NCBI GenBank assembly: GCA_002346435.1
Contig: DDZT01000016.1
Span: 1-34,893, forward strand
Origin: Anaerolineales bacterium UBA3001
GTDB lineage: Bacteria > Chloroflexota > Anaerolineae > Anaerolineales > UBA11657
Direction: 5' to 3'
Length of the DNA: 34,893 nucleotides
Below, in pieces: positions 33,980-34,893 of this stretch; the stretch's first letter is position 1, and each line of letters begins with the position of its first letter. A model generated the notes under the pieces. It had not been told where the DNA came from, did not search any database, and worked only from the letters and a program-made list of their open reading frames with translations. The position numbers and the translations under genes were made by a program.

Positions 33980-34893
33980 ATGTGCGGAATATTCGGAGTA
34001 TTTTCTAGTAATCAAGCTTTGCTGGATAGAACCAGTAATCGCTTAAGTTTGCATTTATTAGACCATAGGGGTCCAGATGATTCTGGCATTTATCAAGACG
34101 AAGATATCTTCTTGGGCCATACCAGGCTTAGTATTCTTGATTTATCCCATGGTCATCAACCAATGGTTAGTGACAATGGTCGATTTGTTATCGTATATAA
34201 CGGCGAAATTTATAATTATCTAACCCTGAGAGATGAACTGTTAAAAAAACGGATTAGTCTTTCAAGTACATCAGATACAGAAGTCATTCTAAATCTATAT
34301 CAGCATTATGGTCTACATGATACCTTGGATATGATTGAAGGCATGTTTGCTTTTGGTATTTGGGATAAATTAGAAAAGGTTTTGTTTCTTGCTCGAGACC
34401 GTATCGGTGAAAAACCTCTATATTATGCGCGTACATCTCAAGACTTTTTGTTCTCGTCAGAAATCAAATCTATTTTGGATACTAGAATTATTGGCGATGA
34501 ATTAAATGTTGATGGTTTCTATGAGTATTTTTGTCGCTCAAAGATATCAGGTGAAAGGACATTTTATAAGGACATATATGAACTCAATCCTGGACATTAT
34601 TTTCTTGTCAACTCCAATGGGAAAACTCCTCAAAAACGTTGTTATTGGAACATTGTTGATAACTACAAGCTAGGGCAGGAAAACATGATTGTTGACAAAT
34701 TAGAGGCAATTGATTCAATCAAAGATTGTTTATTGAAATCAGTCAGTTCACGTATGATTAGCGATGTGCCTGTAGGTTTACTTACTAGTGGTGGACTTGA
34801 TTCAAGTGTCGTCGCAAGTATGCTGGTTAAATCTGGATACCAAGGTATAGAATGTTTTTGCGCATCTAATAAAGGTAATGATATTGACGAATC
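33980..34893 (+). CDS. asnB: Asparagine synthetase (glutamine-hydrolysing), AsnB-type, 3' end cut off
   Basis: About 304 codons are visible before the window ends. The protein starts MCGIFGVFS, so cysteine 2 becomes the N-terminal nucleophile of the glutaminase domain; HRGPDDSG, YNGEIYNY and RDRIGEKPLYY follow in order. The synthetase domain begins with LLTSGGLDSSV, the PP-loop. In glycan loci such enzymes often amidate uronic acid carboxyl groups or supply an amide to a sugar intermediate rather than making asparagine. Its length in the family is about 600-650 residues, so roughly half is here. Confidence 0.88.
   Translation, partial: MCGIFGVFSSNQALLDRTSNRLSLHLLDHRGPDDSGIYQDEDIFLGHTRLSILDLSHGHQPMVSDNGRFVIVYNGEIYNYLTLRDELLKKRISLSSTSDTEVILNLYQHYGLHDTLDMIEGMFAFGIWDKLEKVLFLARDRIGEKPLYYARTSQDFLFSSEIKSILDTRIIGDELNVDGFYEYFCRSKISGERTFYKDIYELNPGHYFLVNSNGKTPQKRCYWNIVDNYKLGQENMIVDKLEAIDSIKDCLLKSVSSRMISDVPVGLLTSGGLDSSVVASMLVKSGYQGIECFCASNKGNDIDE

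Noticed and set aside
1..34893. CRISPR arrays, tRNA/rRNA genes, insertion sequences or prophage genes
   Set aside because: No spaced repeats, tRNA-like clover-leaf sequence, transposase motif or phage gene could be seen in either strand; the only repeats are the gene-tail pair at 25377 and 30651.

Overview
This window is a 34.9 kb stretch of a bacterial surface-glycan (capsule, O-antigen or flagellin-glycan) biosynthesis locus. Every recognisable gene lies on the + strand, with short gaps and many 4-base ATGA start/stop overlaps. The species cannot be named from the sequence. The gene set (nonulosonate genes, ABC flippase, FkbH/ACP/MaoC module) is bacterial and resembles glycan loci of Campylobacter-like and many aquatic bacteria. 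GC counted on two sample 60-base lines of the general background is about 42%. A block at about 7.9-11.7 kb is clearly more AT-rich (28-33% on three sample lines).

Layout. (1) 1-1759: a cytidylyltransferase-like gene (its first two bases lie outside the window), an APS-kinase-like gene that seems to start at a non-standard codon, and the N-terminal third of a diverged pyruvate-kinase-like gene. (2) 1860-7803: a TIGR04372-like glycosyltransferase, a family 2 glycosyltransferase, a full ABC flippase, a CMP-nonulosonate synthetase and a NodB-type deacetylase. (3) 7836-12226: a truncated acyl-carrier-protein (ACP) remnant, then the AT-rich module ACP, MaoC dehydratase, SDR reductase, FkbH-like HAD protein and a two-domain acyltransferase-like protein. 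(4) 12376-20103: a truncated neuB remnant, a sulfotransferase-fold protein, and a cassette matching, in order, the Campylobacter jejuni phosphoramidate pathway Cj1418-Cj1417-Cj1416-Cj1415: L-glutamine kinase, gamma-glutamyl-CDP-amidate hydrolase, cytidylyltransferase and CDP-amidate 3'-kinase. An unrecognised 248-residue protein and a formyltransferase-fold protein follow. (5) 20145-27802: PtmE-like nucleotidyltransferase, SDR epimerase, LegC, a 675-residue surface-carbohydrate protein, NeuB/LegI and NeuC/LegG, giving most of a legionaminic or related nonulosonic acid route. (6) 27878-34893: a GNAT protein, a divergent DegT-fold aminotransferase, a FemAB-type acyltransferase, PseB, PseC, a Rossmann plus left-handed-beta-helix acyltransferase, and the 5' part of an asparagine synthetase.

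How it may work together: nonulosonic and dideoxy-amino sugars are made, acylated (possibly with an ACP-bound hydroxyacyl or glyceryl group), activated with CMP, assembled by the glycosyltransferases and flipped by the ABC transporter. The central cassette should make 3'-phospho-CDP-amidate, a phosphoramidate donor for decorating the glycan. The most interesting points are a glutamine kinase fused to a nucleotidyltransferase domain that has lost key catalytic residues, a neighbouring sulfotransferase-fold protein that is a candidate for the poorly understood phosphoramidate transferase, the lack of any recognised methyltransferase, and a possible second CDP-type cassette at the left edge. Three truncated gene remnants sit at module borders and mark where cassettes were exchanged.
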